A stretch of 64,000 bases of DNA from Fidelibacterota bacterium (GCA_021734255.1 JAIPJM010000002.1:124001-188000), one strand, 5' to 3'; positions 1 to 11,516 are shown, counted from the stretch's first letter. The notes: a model not told the origin generated them from the sequence alone. Numbers and translations are program-made.

Positions 1-652
1 ACATGTGAACGTGACCGGCATCTACCCAGCGTTTCAATGCTGTCCCCTCCTCAACCGTGAGAGAGTAGGTCGAGATATGCTCAGGTCCCAGATCGATCAA
101 TTGTTTCAGATCAGACTCCCATATTTGTCTGGTCTGGCCGGGCACTGCAAAGATCAGATCCCCACTGACATTTGTAAATCCAGCTTTTCGGGCCATGATG
201 TAGGCCGAAATAGCATCCTCCGGAGAATGGATCCGGCTCATAAAGGTCAAGAGCTTGGGTTGGAAACTCTGCATTCCGATACTCACCCGATTAAAGCCCA
301 TGTTACGATAGGCTTTTAAGCGCTCCAGGGTGACCTCTCCCGGATTTACCTCCAGCCCGATCTCCACATCCTCGCCCATTTGGGTCAGCGTGCGAAGTGC
401 ATCCAGGATGGCGGCCAGGGTATCTGGGTCCAGTAAGTTGGGAGTCCCGCCTCCAAAAAATATGGTGTCGATAAAAAATGAATTGAGATCATGCTGTTTC
501 GAAGCAGCGTCGATCTCCTGCAAGAGTGCCTCAGCAAAAGCCGGGATATTATCCTCTGCACCTGCCAGGGAATAAAAATCGCAATACGTACACTTGGCTT
601 TGCAAAACGGCACATGAACGTACAGGGCGAGGGGGCGGTTTGTGTTGGGCAT
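1..652 (-). CDS. hemW: HemW-like radical SAM protein (partial, runs off window start)
   Basis: The reverse strand is open from an ATG at 652 to the window edge, giving about 217 residues without the C-terminus. The N-terminus reads MPNTNRPLALYVHVPFC and continues with the CxxxCxYC iron-sulfur motif (CKAKCTYC). FFGGGTP, GLEVNPGEVT and SIGMQSFQ follow, which are typical of the HemN/HemW family. The protein starts close to the iron-sulfur motif with no long N-terminal extension. That favours HemW, a haem chaperone-type protein, over oxygen-independent coproporphyrinogen dehydrogenase HemN. It is transcribed away from guaB and separated from it by a repeat-rich spacer. The family is clear; HemW versus HemN is inferred. 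Confidence 0.88.
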   Translation of the reverse strand, partial: MPNTNRPLALYVHVPFCKAKCTYCDFYSLAGAEDNIPAFAEALLQEIDAASKQHDLNSFFIDTIFFGGGTPNLLDPDTLAAILDALRTLTQMGEDVEIGLEVNPGEVTLERLKAYRNMGFNRVSIGMQSFQPKLLTFMSRIHSPEDAISAYIMARKAGFTNVSGDLIFAVPGQTRQIWESDLKQLIDLGPEHISTYSLTVEEGTALKRWVDAGHVHM

Positions 653-2811
<2,159 letters not shown>

Positions 2812-2855
2812 TTAGATACCATAATTCTTAAGCGTACAATTTTTCGGGAGAACAA

Positions 2856-4133
2856 ATGAAAAATACCATCGTTGTTGGCGCACAATGGGGTGATGAAGGT
2901 AAAGGGAAGCTCGTCGATGTTCTAGCCGAGAAAAGTGATCTGGTGGTTCGTTTCAATGGGGGTGGCAACGCAGGTCACACTGTCATGCACGCTGGAGAGA
3001 CCTATAAATTTCACTACATGCCATCAGGCATGCTGCACAAGAAAACCTGTATCCTGGGTACCGGTGTGGTGATCAACCCCAAGGACCTTATAGCAGAGAT
3101 CGAATCCTTCACAGCGACTGGTCATGAACCCGACCTGAAGATCAGTGCCCGAGCCCATGTCATCTTCCCCCACCATCAGATGATCGATGCCAAGGGTGGC
3201 GGCAAGATCGGTACGACTGGCCGTGGTATTGGCCCCACCTATTCCCAGAAAGCGTCGCGGATCAATCTTCGCATACTGGATATCATTGCAGATGACGCTG
3301 TGGCCCGTATCAAAGAAGCCCTCAAGGATGTCAGGGAGATGCTGATCGCCGATGCGCTCTTTTCTGCTGATGAATTTGCTGCTTACTGTGAGAGTGTCTC
3401 CAGCGAATATGCTGAGTATGGAAAAAATTTCAAACCCTTCGTTACCGATACGGAGGACCTGGTGCGGGTAGCCACTATAGCTGGAAAGTCCGTGCTATTT
3501 GAAGGTGCCCAGGGCACGCTGCTGGACCTGAACTATGGAACCTACCCCTTTGTCACCTCCAGTGCAACCCTGGCTGCAGCCGCCTTTGTTGGTGGCGGAG
3601 CCATACCGGGTGTTCCGATCCGTATCCTGGGCATCACCAAGGCCTATACCACCCGTGTGGGTGAAGGTCCCTTCCCCACCGAGCTGGATGGTGATGCTGC
3701 TGTAAATCTGAGAGAAGCAGGACATGAATACGGTGCGACCACCGGTCGCCCGAGACGCGTGGGACATCTGGATCTCTATGCCCTGCGCTACGCCGTGCGC
3801 ATCTCCGGTATTCAGGAACTGGCCATGACCAAAATTGATACCCTGGCCCAGGTAGATAATGTGAAGGTATGTACAGCTTACAAAATTGATGGCAAACGCA
3901 TCGATTACTTCCCTGCTGATGCACCTACCCTGGAAAAAGTTGAACCGGTCTACACGGATATTGAGCCTATCCAGGCATTGACAAAGGAGGAATGGATCGG
4001 ACTCCAGGGGGCTTCGAAGGATCAACTGCCACCCAGCATCAAGAACTACATCAAATTCATAGAGGATTTCGTGGAAATTCCCATCACCATCCTCTCCCAC
4101 GGTCCAGAAAGGAATGAGACCATTGTCTTCTGA
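2856..4133 (+). CDS. purA: Adenylosuccinate synthetase
   Basis: PurA joins aspartate to IMP using GTP, the first step from IMP to AMP. The 425-residue protein has the P-loop GDEGKGK near residue 13, the conserved GGGNAGHTV containing the catalytic histidine, the TTGRGIGP segment, and a TTGRPRRVG-type arginine region near residue 300. A GGAG site precedes the ATG. The 3' end overlaps the start of purB, which suggests translational coupling. Confidence 0.97.
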   Translation: MKNTIVVGAQWGDEGKGKLVDVLAEKSDLVVRFNGGGNAGHTVMHAGETYKFHYMPSGMLHKKTCILGTGVVINPKDLIAEIESFTATGHEPDLKISARAHVIFPHHQMIDAKGGGKIGTTGRGIGPTYSQKASRINLRILDIIADDAVARIKEALKDVREMLIADALFSADEFAAYCESVSSEYAEYGKNFKPFVTDTEDLVRVATIAGKSVLFEGAQGTLLDLNYGTYPFVTSSATLAAAAFVGGGAIPGVPIRILGITKAYTTRVGEGPFPTELDGDAAVNLREAGHEYGATTGRPRRVGHLDLYALRYAVRISGIQELAMTKIDTLAQVDNVKVCTAYKIDGKRIDYFPADAPTLEKVEPVYTDIEPIQALTKEEWIGLQGASKDQLPPSIKNYIKFIEDFVEIPITILSHGPERNETIVF

Positions 4134-5460
4134 TTATTTACATCGTCTGTCACCGCTTGATGGCCGCTATGCTGATGACATGGAGGGAGTTCGGGACTCC
4201 TTTTCAGAGGCGCGACTCATTAGCGAACGTATTCATGTGGAGCTGGTCTATCTCAAAGCTTTCCTGAATGCAACCGGTAGAGCTGATTGGTGGGATGACG
4301 CCTATTTCGAGATATACTCCAAGCTAAATGCACGCGATCTGACCTATGTGAAAGAGATCGAAAGCCACACCAAACATGATGTCGCCGCCGTTATCGAATT
4401 CATCAAAGCCCAACTACCGGAAAAAGTCAAACCTTATGTGCATTTCGGCCTGACCTCTGAGGATGTGAATAATCTGGCCCACGGTCTTATGATCAAGGCT
4501 GCCCGGGATGTGACACTGGAAAGCTTAAGATCATTCATCGATGAATTGACTGCGCAAGCCAGGACCGGTCGAGATTACCATATGATCGGTCGGACCCACG
4601 GTGAAGTGGCCACACCAACCACCATGGGCAAGGAATTCGCCCTCTATGCCCTGCGCTTTGCCAGGATGTACGCTGAGTTGAAGCAGATGAACATTCAGGG
4701 GAAGATCCTGGGCGCTACCGGGAACCTGAACGCCTTCGTTGGCACTTATCCCGATGTGGACTGGTTCGCTGTGAGCAAGGAGGTTGTGGAAGAACTGGGC
4801 CTGGAACACACCATTTTCAGTCTGCAGATCATGCCGGGTGAGACATACGCTACCCTGCTGGATGCAGCCAAGCGTCTCAGTGGCCTGCTCATCGACTATG
4901 ATCAGAACATCTGGACCTATTTCATGCTGGGATACCTGTTCCAGAAGGCAGATGCTCAGTCCATTGGTTCATCCACCATGCCTCATAAGATCAACCCCAT
5001 CAAATTTGAGAATTCTGAGGGAAATGCCCAGCTGGCAGAAGGCATGCTCAGCACTCTGAGCCTGAAATTTATGAAGACGCGCTTGCAGCGAGACCTGACG
5101 GATTCGACGGTGAAGCGCAATATTGGCGTGGCTTTCGGTCATCTGGACCTGGCCCTCACCTATGCCAAACGGGGTACCAATGATATTCATCAGCAGAAGC
5201 AGAAAATGGATGATGAACTGGCTGAGAATGGTCAATTCTTCTCCGAGCTGATCCAGTTGGTGGAGCGTGACCATGGCGCCTCTGAAGGTTATGACAACCT
5301 GAAAAAGAAGACTCGCGGCAAACGCATGTCCTATGGTGAGATGGCAGGTATGATGACGTCTGAAGGCATTGACTCGAAAATGATCGAAACCTACGTCAAG
5401 GGTAAGACCGCAGAGATCTGTGATAGGGCGCTCCAGGAGGTTGAAAAGCTGCTGCCCTAG
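4114..5460 (+). CDS. purB: Adenylosuccinate lyase
   Basis: PurB cleaves SAICAR to AICAR and adenylosuccinate to AMP. The product begins with PLDGRYADDM and has the fumarase/lyase signature SSTMPHKINPIKFENSEG near residue 290, as in E. coli-type PurB. HDVAAVIEF and TSEDVNN are further family motifs. The listed ATG at 4114 lies only one base after AGAAAGGA (4106-4113). A TTG at 4123, nine bases after that site, is the more likely start and gives 445 residues. Either start overlaps purA. It serves both the long minus-strand purine run (as SAICAR lyase) and purA. Confidence 0.96.
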   Translation: MRPLSSDYLHRLSPLDGRYADDMEGVRDSFSEARLISERIHVELVYLKAFLNATGRADWWDDAYFEIYSKLNARDLTYVKEIESHTKHDVAAVIEFIKAQLPEKVKPYVHFGLTSEDVNNLAHGLMIKAARDVTLESLRSFIDELTAQARTGRDYHMIGRTHGEVATPTTMGKEFALYALRFARMYAELKQMNIQGKILGATGNLNAFVGTYPDVDWFAVSKEVVEELGLEHTIFSLQIMPGETYATLLDAAKRLSGLLIDYDQNIWTYFMLGYLFQKADAQSIGSSTMPHKINPIKFENSEGNAQLAEGMLSTLSLKFMKTRLQRDLTDSTVKRNIGVAFGHLDLALTYAKRGTNDIHQQKQKMDDELAENGQFFSELIQLVERDHGASEGYDNLKKKTRGKRMSYGEMAGMMTSEGIDSKMIETYVKGKTAEICDRALQEVEKLLP

Positions 5461-5581
5461 GCTCCCCGGCCCTCCCAACATCAAGAGAATTATTACCCAC
5501 ATGACTTCAGTTGTTTTGGCTAAGGATATGGTTTATCCTTACTGTGACCCTGGACGCGTAACTTTTCCAATGTTCAACATG

Positions 5582-6742
5582 ATGTCAAAAAAAGTATTCA
5601 TACGCTTCATAGCACTTCTGATCCCAGTCTTGTCTTTTGCTGCTGCATCTGCACCCAGTGCCGATCAAGCTGCAACTCCTGAACACGCGGCTCTCCTTTT
5701 GGTCCTATTCGTCGGTCTGGCCCTGGGCATATCCTTCACCTGTTCTATTGCCGAAGCTGTTCTGTTAAGCATTACCCCATCCTATATCCAGATCAGGCAG
5801 GACAAGAATCCTAAATGGGGAAAGGTGTTGCACCGACTCAGAGTAGCGCAGGTCGATCGTTCGCTGGCCGCTATTTTGACCATGAATACGATCGCACATA
5901 CCGTTGGAGCAATTGAGGCAGGGGTTCAATCTGCCGTTATTTTTGGGAGCAACTGGGTCGGTCTGTTCTCAGCCGCGATGACCCTGGCTATCCTGTTTTT
6001 ATCCGAAATAATCCCAAAAACTCTGGGAACCGTCTACTGGCCTTCGCTTGTGGGGGTCACAGCGACTTACATCCGCAGCCTGATCGTCCTCTTATTCCCG
6101 CTGGTCCTGGCCTCAGAGCTTATCACCAGACTCATCACCAAGGGCCGACCCGTTCAGCATTTTAGTCGTGATGAATTCATTGCCATGGCCGGTGTTGGTG
6201 AAAAGACCGGTGATATAGAGAAACATGAATCACTCATTCTGCAGAACCTCTTCCGATTGCAGTCCCTGAAGGCAACCGATATCATGACGCCGCGCACGGT
6301 CATGTTCACGCTCCCCCACGATATGTCAATTGTTGAGGCTCAGCCAGCCATCGAAAACAGCGCCTTCTCCCGCATCCCCATCGTTGATGGCGGGATTGAT
6401 GAGATCAAGGGCTTTGTCTTAAAGGACGAGATCCTGGCAGCAGGGCTGAATGACACGGAGCAATCCCTGGCAGACCTCCAACGTGAATTAATGGCAGTAC
6501 CGGATGCATTGCATCTGCCTGCCCTGCTGAAACTCCTCCTCGATGAGCGTCACCATATTGTCTTGCTGGTGGATGAATATGGAGGCACGAAGGGCTTGGT
6601 GTCTCTGGAAGACGTCATGGAGACCCTGCTGGGCACGGAGATCGTGGATGAACTCGATCATGTGACGGATATGCAGGCCCTGGCCCGACAGCAGGGAGCA
6701 AGGCAGATCAAAGATCGGGGACTGGATCCGCCTGAGGAATAA
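5582..6742 (+). CDS. CNNM/CBS-domain membrane protein (HlyC/CorC/TlyC family)
   Basis: The frame opens further upstream, but the ATG at 5582 gives a plausible signal or first membrane segment (KKVFIRFIALLIPVLSFAAA), so this start is preferred; no strong ribosome site decides it. The roughly 386-residue product has a CNNM (DUF21) transmembrane domain with LSEIIPKTLG, typical of the family, then a CBS pair (about residues 210-340) containing ATDIMTPRTVMFTL and DEYGGTKGLVSLEDVMETLLG. It stops soon after the CBS pair and seems to lack the usual C-terminal CorC_HlyC domain. Family members are implicated in magnesium or cation efflux; the substrate here is unknown. It follows purB by 121 bases. Confidence 0.85.
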   Translation: MSKKVFIRFIALLIPVLSFAAASAPSADQAATPEHAALLLVLFVGLALGISFTCSIAEAVLLSITPSYIQIRQDKNPKWGKVLHRLRVAQVDRSLAAILTMNTIAHTVGAIEAGVQSAVIFGSNWVGLFSAAMTLAILFLSEIIPKTLGTVYWPSLVGVTATYIRSLIVLLFPLVLASELITRLITKGRPVQHFSRDEFIAMAGVGEKTGDIEKHESLILQNLFRLQSLKATDIMTPRTVMFTLPHDMSIVEAQPAIENSAFSRIPIVDGGIDEIKGFVLKDEILAAGLNDTEQSLADLQRELMAVPDALHLPALLKLLLDERHHIVLLVDEYGGTKGLVSLEDVMETLLGTEIVDELDHVTDMQALARQQGARQIKDRGLDPPEE

Positions 6743-7030
6743 GCACGGTCCGCTTATCGCCTGAGTGGATCTCTTAGAAAGCGACCACCGTCTGTACCTG
6801 GAACTGTCCCTGACGGCTGACCATCATTTGTATTTCTAGAGAATTCGACTAGATTTCAGCATATCGAATCAACATGGAGGGGGTTTTCATGTCATTTATG
6901 CTGAACCAAATAAATTTTCTGTACCTGGACCAAGGCCAGATGGATCAGTTATTTAAATGAAATTACTGAGACATGTTATACGGACGGAACAACAGAGAAA
7001 TGAATGTGATCCGGGTTTTTATAATAAAGA
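6743..7030. other. AT-rich spacer before the cassette pair
   Basis: No gene is visible. An 11-base sequence, CTGTACCTGGA, occurs twice (near 6792 and 6919). The end of this spacer is the left boundary of the first cassette-like unit (GTTAGCTTGA at 7031). I looked for a preceding attC or an attI-like site and could not identify one. No integrase gene lies in this interval. Confidence 0.4.
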
Positions 7031-7040
7031 GTTAGCTTGA
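7031..7040 (+). repeat. Cassette 1 left core site (inverse of 8820-8829)
   Basis: GTTAGCTTGA is the exact reverse complement of TCAAGCTAAC at 8820-8829, just after the stop of the enclosed gene. In integron cassettes the first bases of a cassette complement the inverse core site at the start of its own attC. The strict consensus GTTRRRY is met except at one position. Confidence 0.6.
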
Positions 7041-7055
7041 AGAAAGGGGTATACG

Positions 7056-8810
7056 ATGCGAATAGAGAAACTTACGATTCAAAATTTCAGATCCTTCTCA
7101 AACAATCCTGTTGACGTAGTATTCCCAAAGATCTCATTTCCCATTTCAATAGTGGGGTATAATAACTCCGGTAAATCAAATCTGCTTGATGCTATCGCAT
7201 ATGGATTAAATAGCAAATCTACAAGTTATGCCTCATTCGATGTTGATGATTTTCATAACCATCAGATTGAAAATGATTTCATGATAGATGTGGAAATATC
7301 CCCCCCAATCCAAGTTCCAACTCTTTACAACCAATTTCGCGAGATATCAAAATTCAATCTCAAAGTTAAAAGTGAAGAAGGGGTAATAGACTCCCAACAC
7401 TATTGTGTTGATGCAGAGGGTACACCAATATTCACTCCGATGACAATAAAGCGAGGCAATAAAACCGAATTTAGCCCTGAAGAAAAGGTGATCCTTAATG
7501 AGTATCAAAAAAAAGGTGCACAAACCGCTTACAAATGGAAGAACAAAGTTCCAATATATTTCATCGACCCAGTTCACATCCTGAATCAATTGCAAGCAAA
7601 CCGATACACACTCCTTGGAAAAGTTCTGATGGATGTAAGGAAGGAATTTGAATCATTAGATTCTGTAATCCCTAAACGGGATGGCGTGTTAGATCATCAT
7701 GTCGGTAAACCAAATGCAAAAATATTTCAAAAGATGTTGGACTATATCGAAAAACAGGTACTTCCTACTCCCAAACTGGAAGCATTAACGGATCAGATAA
7801 TGTCGGCTCTGAAGGATGATCTGAATATTGAGAGTGACAACTTTGATCTGAGTTTTGGATTTCCATCGATCGATATGTTTTACAAAAACATGGAATTTTA
7901 TATAAAGGAATCCGAGACAAAGCCCAAGCTACCCATAACTAAATACGGTAATGGGTTTATTTTTCTATTCGTTATTTCTCTGTTTAAAGCAATCATTGAG
8001 AGTAATAATGGGGGCAATATCTTTATTATTGAAGAACCAGAGACGTATCTTCACGAGCACTATCAAGAATATTTTTATGATATCCTCACTAGGCTTTCGG
8101 CTAATAATCAAGTGATATACACAACGCATTCGAAAAAATTTGTAAACCTATTTGAACCACAATCAATTATCAAGTTAGATGCAGCTGAGGACGATGGGAC
8201 AAAAGTAATTCAATATCCTGAAGCCGACCTTAGTATTCCTGAAGCACTAAATGAGTACAAGCTGAATTCTGTCGAAGATTTTGCCTTATACCTTAAAACG
8301 CTTGAACCAAATATAGGGAATATCATTTTTGCTAAGAAGGTCATTATTGTAGAGGGACCTCATGACTTACTTGGATATAAAACAGTCTTATCCCAAAAAT
8401 ATAATCTGGAGTTCGACAACATCTCGATTGTTTCAGCTTGGGGTAAAGATACTATTAAGTCGATAGCTGAATTATGTAACTTGTTTGATATCAAATACTT
8501 TGTAATCCATGATTGGGACCTTGATACAGATTGTGATGTCACCATACGCAAGGAGGATTCAGATTCAATTTACTCTGAATTGACTCCCGCCCAAAAGGCT
8601 CAATACACAAAGAACTATCAGATTGCTGAAATTGCCGGGATTAATAATATTCATCACAATAAACGTAATCTGGAATCTGTGCTTGGTATTACTGAGAAGG
8701 GAACATTTTCTGTGTTTGAAAAATTACGCGGAAAAACAGTAGATCAAGTAAGCGCTGAGTTTCCAAAGTTTTTAGATGACAAAATTATTCAATTTATCGA
8801 GCTAGAATAG
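7056..8810 (+). CDS. OLD-family ATP-dependent nuclease (AAA + TOPRIM)
   Basis: This 584-residue protein has an SMC/RecF-like ATPase start (MRIEKLTIQNFRSF) with Walker A GYNNSGKSN near residue 35. Walker B is IFIIEEPETYLHEH near residue 325, and an H-loop-like TTHS follows. A C-terminal TOPRIM domain has VIIVEGPHD near residue 430 and VIHDWDLDTD. This is the layout of overcoming-lysogenization-defect (OLD) nucleases, including Gabija GajA. No GajB-type helicase is adjacent, so a stand-alone OLD is the simplest call. GAAAGGGG lies about eight bases before the ATG. The gene is more AT-rich than its metabolic neighbours and is bracketed by inverse core sites, which implies transfer. A role in phage defence is inferred. 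Confidence 0.85.
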   Translation: MRIEKLTIQNFRSFSNNPVDVVFPKISFPISIVGYNNSGKSNLLDAIAYGLNSKSTSYASFDVDDFHNHQIENDFMIDVEISPPIQVPTLYNQFREISKFNLKVKSEEGVIDSQHYCVDAEGTPIFTPMTIKRGNKTEFSPEEKVILNEYQKKGAQTAYKWKNKVPIYFIDPVHILNQLQANRYTLLGKVLMDVRKEFESLDSVIPKRDGVLDHHVGKPNAKIFQKMLDYIEKQVLPTPKLEALTDQIMSALKDDLNIESDNFDLSFGFPSIDMFYKNMEFYIKESETKPKLPITKYGNGFIFLFVISLFKAIIESNNGGNIFIIEEPETYLHEHYQEYFYDILTRLSANNQVIYTTHSKKFVNLFEPQSIIKLDAAEDDGTKVIQYPEADLSIPEALNEYKLNSVEDFALYLKTLEPNIGNIIFAKKVIIVEGPHDLLGYKTVLSQKYNLEFDNISIVSAWGKDTIKSIAELCNLFDIKYFVIHDWDLDTDCDVTIRKEDSDSIYSELTPAQKAQYTKNYQIAEIAGINNIHHNKRNLESVLGITEKGTFSVFEKLRGKTVDQVSAEFPKFLDDKIIQFIELE

Positions 8811-8819
8811 GAATAATTC

Positions 8820-8950
8820 TCAAGCTAACGATGGCTTAGAGCGGATTCACATGCAAGGGAATGCAAAGCGAAAATGATTTGGATGGATGAAATTATCGAA
8901 CAAAGCGAGTCTGTTTTGGGAAGCAGTTCAAGCCAAGAGCGTTAGGCGCA
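8820..8950 (+). repeat. attC-like recombination site between the two defence genes
   Basis: The site begins with TCAAGCTAAC and ends with GTTAGGCGCA. Its arms pair imperfectly: CTAACG (8825-8830) with CGTTAG (8940-8945), then TGGCTT (8832-8837) with AAGCCA (8930-8935), with unequal spacers. Core to core it is about 124 bp, within the range of integron attC sites. The right core GTTAGGC matches the GTTRRRY consensus exactly. It lies directly after the upstream stop codon, as attC sites do. Folding and covariance-model scoring have not been done. Confidence 0.65.
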
Positions 8951-9002
8951 ATCATGATTCTTATCGCTTGCCATAGCGCCCTTTCTCTATAAGATTCCTC
9001 CG

Positions 9003-11165
9003 ATGAAAGCATTTAGTGAACCAATTTCCCAAGACATTTTAAATATTGAAGATAAGCGACGAAAAAATTTATTTGCCTGGCGTGGTCAGTTCTCGCCAAA
9101 CCTTATTGAGTCTTTGCTAGAGGCATATTGTCCAGCCAATAGTATCATTTTTGACCCCTATTCTGGTAGTGGTACTGTTTTATATGAAGCACTTCTCAAG
9201 GATCAACAGGCTTACGGATATGAGATTAATCCTTCAGCATATTCGTTTAGTAAAATCTATGAGTTTGGAAACATTGAAGTAATCAAGAGGGAATCTATTG
9301 TTTCTGAGTTAAAAACTTTATTATTAGACCATTATCCCGTAGAAATATTTTCATCAAAACTAATCGAAGTCGAAAAATTTCAGAAACATATCATTGGATT
9401 GATAAAAAGTGAACCTGAACCAATAGGGATATTACTCAACGCATTAGTAATAATGCTGGATTTATATAATAACGAACTCTCTCCAGAATTACTTCACTCC
9501 AAATTTAATGGCCTGGCCTCACTGATTCTTGATCTCCCATTTCGAAACAGTCCGGTAAAAGCAATCCTTGCAGATTCTAGGCAAACTGGATTAGCAGATT
9601 CCTCGGTCGATTTTGTGGTAACATCCCCACCATATATCAACGTGTTTAATTACCATCAAAACTACAGAAAATCAGTAGAGCTCTTGGGGTGGGATGTATT
9701 GAAAATTGCACAATCTGAGATAGGCTCTAATAGGGCAAACAGAGGAAACAGGTTTAAGACAGTAATTCAATATGCCATTGATATGTCACAATCACTAATT
9801 GAACTGTCAAGGGTCCTCTCAAATTCAGGTAGGCTAGTTATGATTGTTGGCCATGAATCGAATGTTCTCGGAACGAGGTTTCTCAATGCCCAATTATTAT
9901 GTGATTTACTTGATCGATTTCCACAGTTTCAAGTTGTCCTCCGGCAAAAAAGGGTCTTTAAAAACCGGTTTGGAAAATCAATACACGAGGATGTAATAAA
10001 TATCGAGCATGCAGGGAAAACTATCCCAGCACCGATCGATCCTATTTTCATCGGGAGAGAGGTCGCCAAATTAGCACTGGAAGAAGCTACAAAAATTGTA
10101 CCTGCCAAAAATAAAGATCTTCTTTCGGCTGCAATAGCCGATATAGCAACTGTCAATGGGACGCCGATAATAAATTTCTCTCACGAGGGTGTAACCGCCA
10201 ATAGGAGCAATAGAAACATGGATAAACCACAACCCGTTAGATATGATTTAGTCAAAGCCATACTACCAACACCACATTTTGATAAACTTACGGCACTTCT
10301 AAATAATCCACGCCTTCCAACTTCTGATAAAGCAAAAGTTGAGATCGCCATTGAGAAATACAATGAATGGATTGCAAAAATGGACGTTAATCATCCCGGG
10401 AACAGAGTGCACGTTGATGAATTAGTGAGAGTTACAAATGAGTACAAAAAATACATCGAACTAGACCTTATTTTTGATAGTGAACATGATTTCCTATATC
10501 GACAAAAAGGGCAAATCAAATTGGACAATTCCATTTTGGAAGAATTTCTACCTCATTTGTTCATTAAAGCCTTGACCCTCCCAAAAGGGGAGTATGAAGT
10601 AGGACCGAGAAAAACCTTTGCCGGATTACGCTTTAATTCTTCAATTAGTACAGCACAATCTAACCTACAAACAAGTGTTCGATTAAAAGATCAAGATTTT
10701 ATCCTAGGAACAAATCTTTTTATCTCAACATCGGTAAATGAAAATTTTGAAGATGCAGAAATTGTAGAGACATATATCGGATATGTTTGTGCGGAGTGCA
10801 AAACAAATTTAGACAAGACCATGTTTCAAGAAGCTGTTGCAACAAGTCGTGATCTAAAAATGGCTGTGCCCTCTTCTCTATACTTTTTAGTCTGTGATTA
10901 TCTAGATATGACTCCCCAATCGATAACTAACACTCACATAGATGAAGTATTAATTCTCCGAAAATCAAAAAGACTATCAGCCAGTATCAGACAGAAATAT
11001 AGGACTACAGCTGACAGAGCTAATAATCGTGATGAATATGTTTCATTCATTGATTCTTCTCAGTACTCACCTGATGTGTTTTTGAGAATGATTGACAAAA
11101 CACAAACTCTCATCGACCAATCTGATCCAAGCACAGAAGATGTTATTGCCGAAGGTCATTTTTGA
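9003..11165 (+). CDS. DNA methyltransferase fused to Bpu10I-like restriction endonuclease domain
   Basis: The 720-residue product has an N-terminal methyltransferase. GQFSPNLIESLL is followed by the AdoMet-binding FDPYSGSGT near residue 53, GYEINPSA, and the catalytic TSPPY near residue 210. The order I then IV, with SPPY, suggests an N4-cytosine or N6-adenine enzyme. The C-terminal part contains AECKTNLDKTMFQEA near residue 605, an ExK-type nuclease motif followed by DEVLILRK, which resembles the Bpu10I endonuclease family as I remember it. One polypeptide would therefore modify and cut DNA. The target sequence is unknown. No clear Shine-Dalgarno precedes the ATG. The gene is AT-rich and its stop lies next to an inverse core site. 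Confidence 0.75.
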   Translation: MKAFSEPISQDILNIEDKRRKNLFAWRGQFSPNLIESLLEAYCPANSIIFDPYSGSGTVLYEALLKDQQAYGYEINPSAYSFSKIYEFGNIEVIKRESIVSELKTLLLDHYPVEIFSSKLIEVEKFQKHIIGLIKSEPEPIGILLNALVIMLDLYNNELSPELLHSKFNGLASLILDLPFRNSPVKAILADSRQTGLADSSVDFVVTSPPYINVFNYHQNYRKSVELLGWDVLKIAQSEIGSNRANRGNRFKTVIQYAIDMSQSLIELSRVLSNSGRLVMIVGHESNVLGTRFLNAQLLCDLLDRFPQFQVVLRQKRVFKNRFGKSIHEDVINIEHAGKTIPAPIDPIFIGREVAKLALEEATKIVPAKNKDLLSAAIADIATVNGTPIINFSHEGVTANRSNRNMDKPQPVRYDLVKAILPTPHFDKLTALLNNPRLPTSDKAKVEIAIEKYNEWIAKMDVNHPGNRVHVDELVRVTNEYKKYIELDLIFDSEHDFLYRQKGQIKLDNSILEEFLPHLFIKALTLPKGEYEVGPRKTFAGLRFNSSISTAQSNLQTSVRLKDQDFILGTNLFISTSVNENFEDAEIVETYIGYVCAECKTNLDKTMFQEAVATSRDLKMAVPSSLYFLVCDYLDMTPQSITNTHIDEVLILRKSKRLSASIRQKYRTTADRANNRDEYVSFIDSSQYSPDVFLRMIDKTQTLIDQSDPSTEDVIAEGHF

Positions 11166-11175
11166 TGCGCCTAAC
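11166..11175 (+). repeat. Inverse core site closing cassette 2
   Basis: TGCGCCTAAC begins right after the stop codon of the fusion gene and is the exact reverse complement of GTTAGGCGCA at 8941-8950. It matches the RYYYAAC consensus (GCCTAAC). The rest of the expected attC is not recognisable: no partner GTT core follows within 140 bases. The palindrome ACCTTTTAAAAGGT lies at 11176-11189. Confidence 0.6.
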
Positions 11176-11516
11176 ACCTTTTAAAAGGTAGATGTCAACA
11201 GAAAAAAAGAGTCCCACTCAATAAAAGATAATTGATCCGCTTTTTCTCAATTTTGTACAACGACTAGATCCCGTCTTCCGGCGGGACTGACGGTATCCTA
11301 TTCTATCATGGGGGACGGGACTCCGCAATGCGCGGAGAACTAGCGTCCAAACATACTTCGACAGGCTCGGTACAAGCTCTTTCAGGACTTATCCTCGAAA
11401 CCCATTATTGCTTCAAGGCTTCCCGACGACTGATCGTCGGGATATTCCAGATAGTATTCAGGAACAGCGTCTGGCTTCCCAATCAAAGAGCAAGTCTCAG
11501 TGATTCACTGGGACAG
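11176..11516. other. Gene-free debris with palindromes
   Basis: No supported gene. Visible elements are ACCTTTTAAAAGGT at 11176-11189, a degenerate TCCCG...CGGGA at 11269-11286, a CTCCGC...GCGGAG hairpin near 11325, and a 22-bp palindrome at 11421-11442 (arms TCCCGACGA/TCGTCGGGA) related to the TCCCGACA palindromes elsewhere in the window. A short plus-strand frame (11328-11639) overlaps the transposase remnant on the other strand and looks spurious. Confidence 0.5.

Noticed and set aside
5522-5541. Hairpin TAAGGATA...TATCCTTA after purB as a terminator
   Set aside because: It has an 8-bp stem but no T-run follows, so termination is not supported.
7056-8810. Gabija system (GajA/GajB)
   Set aside because: The OLD-like protein resembles GajA in layout, but no UvrD-like GajB is next to it; the neighbour is a methyltransferase-nuclease.
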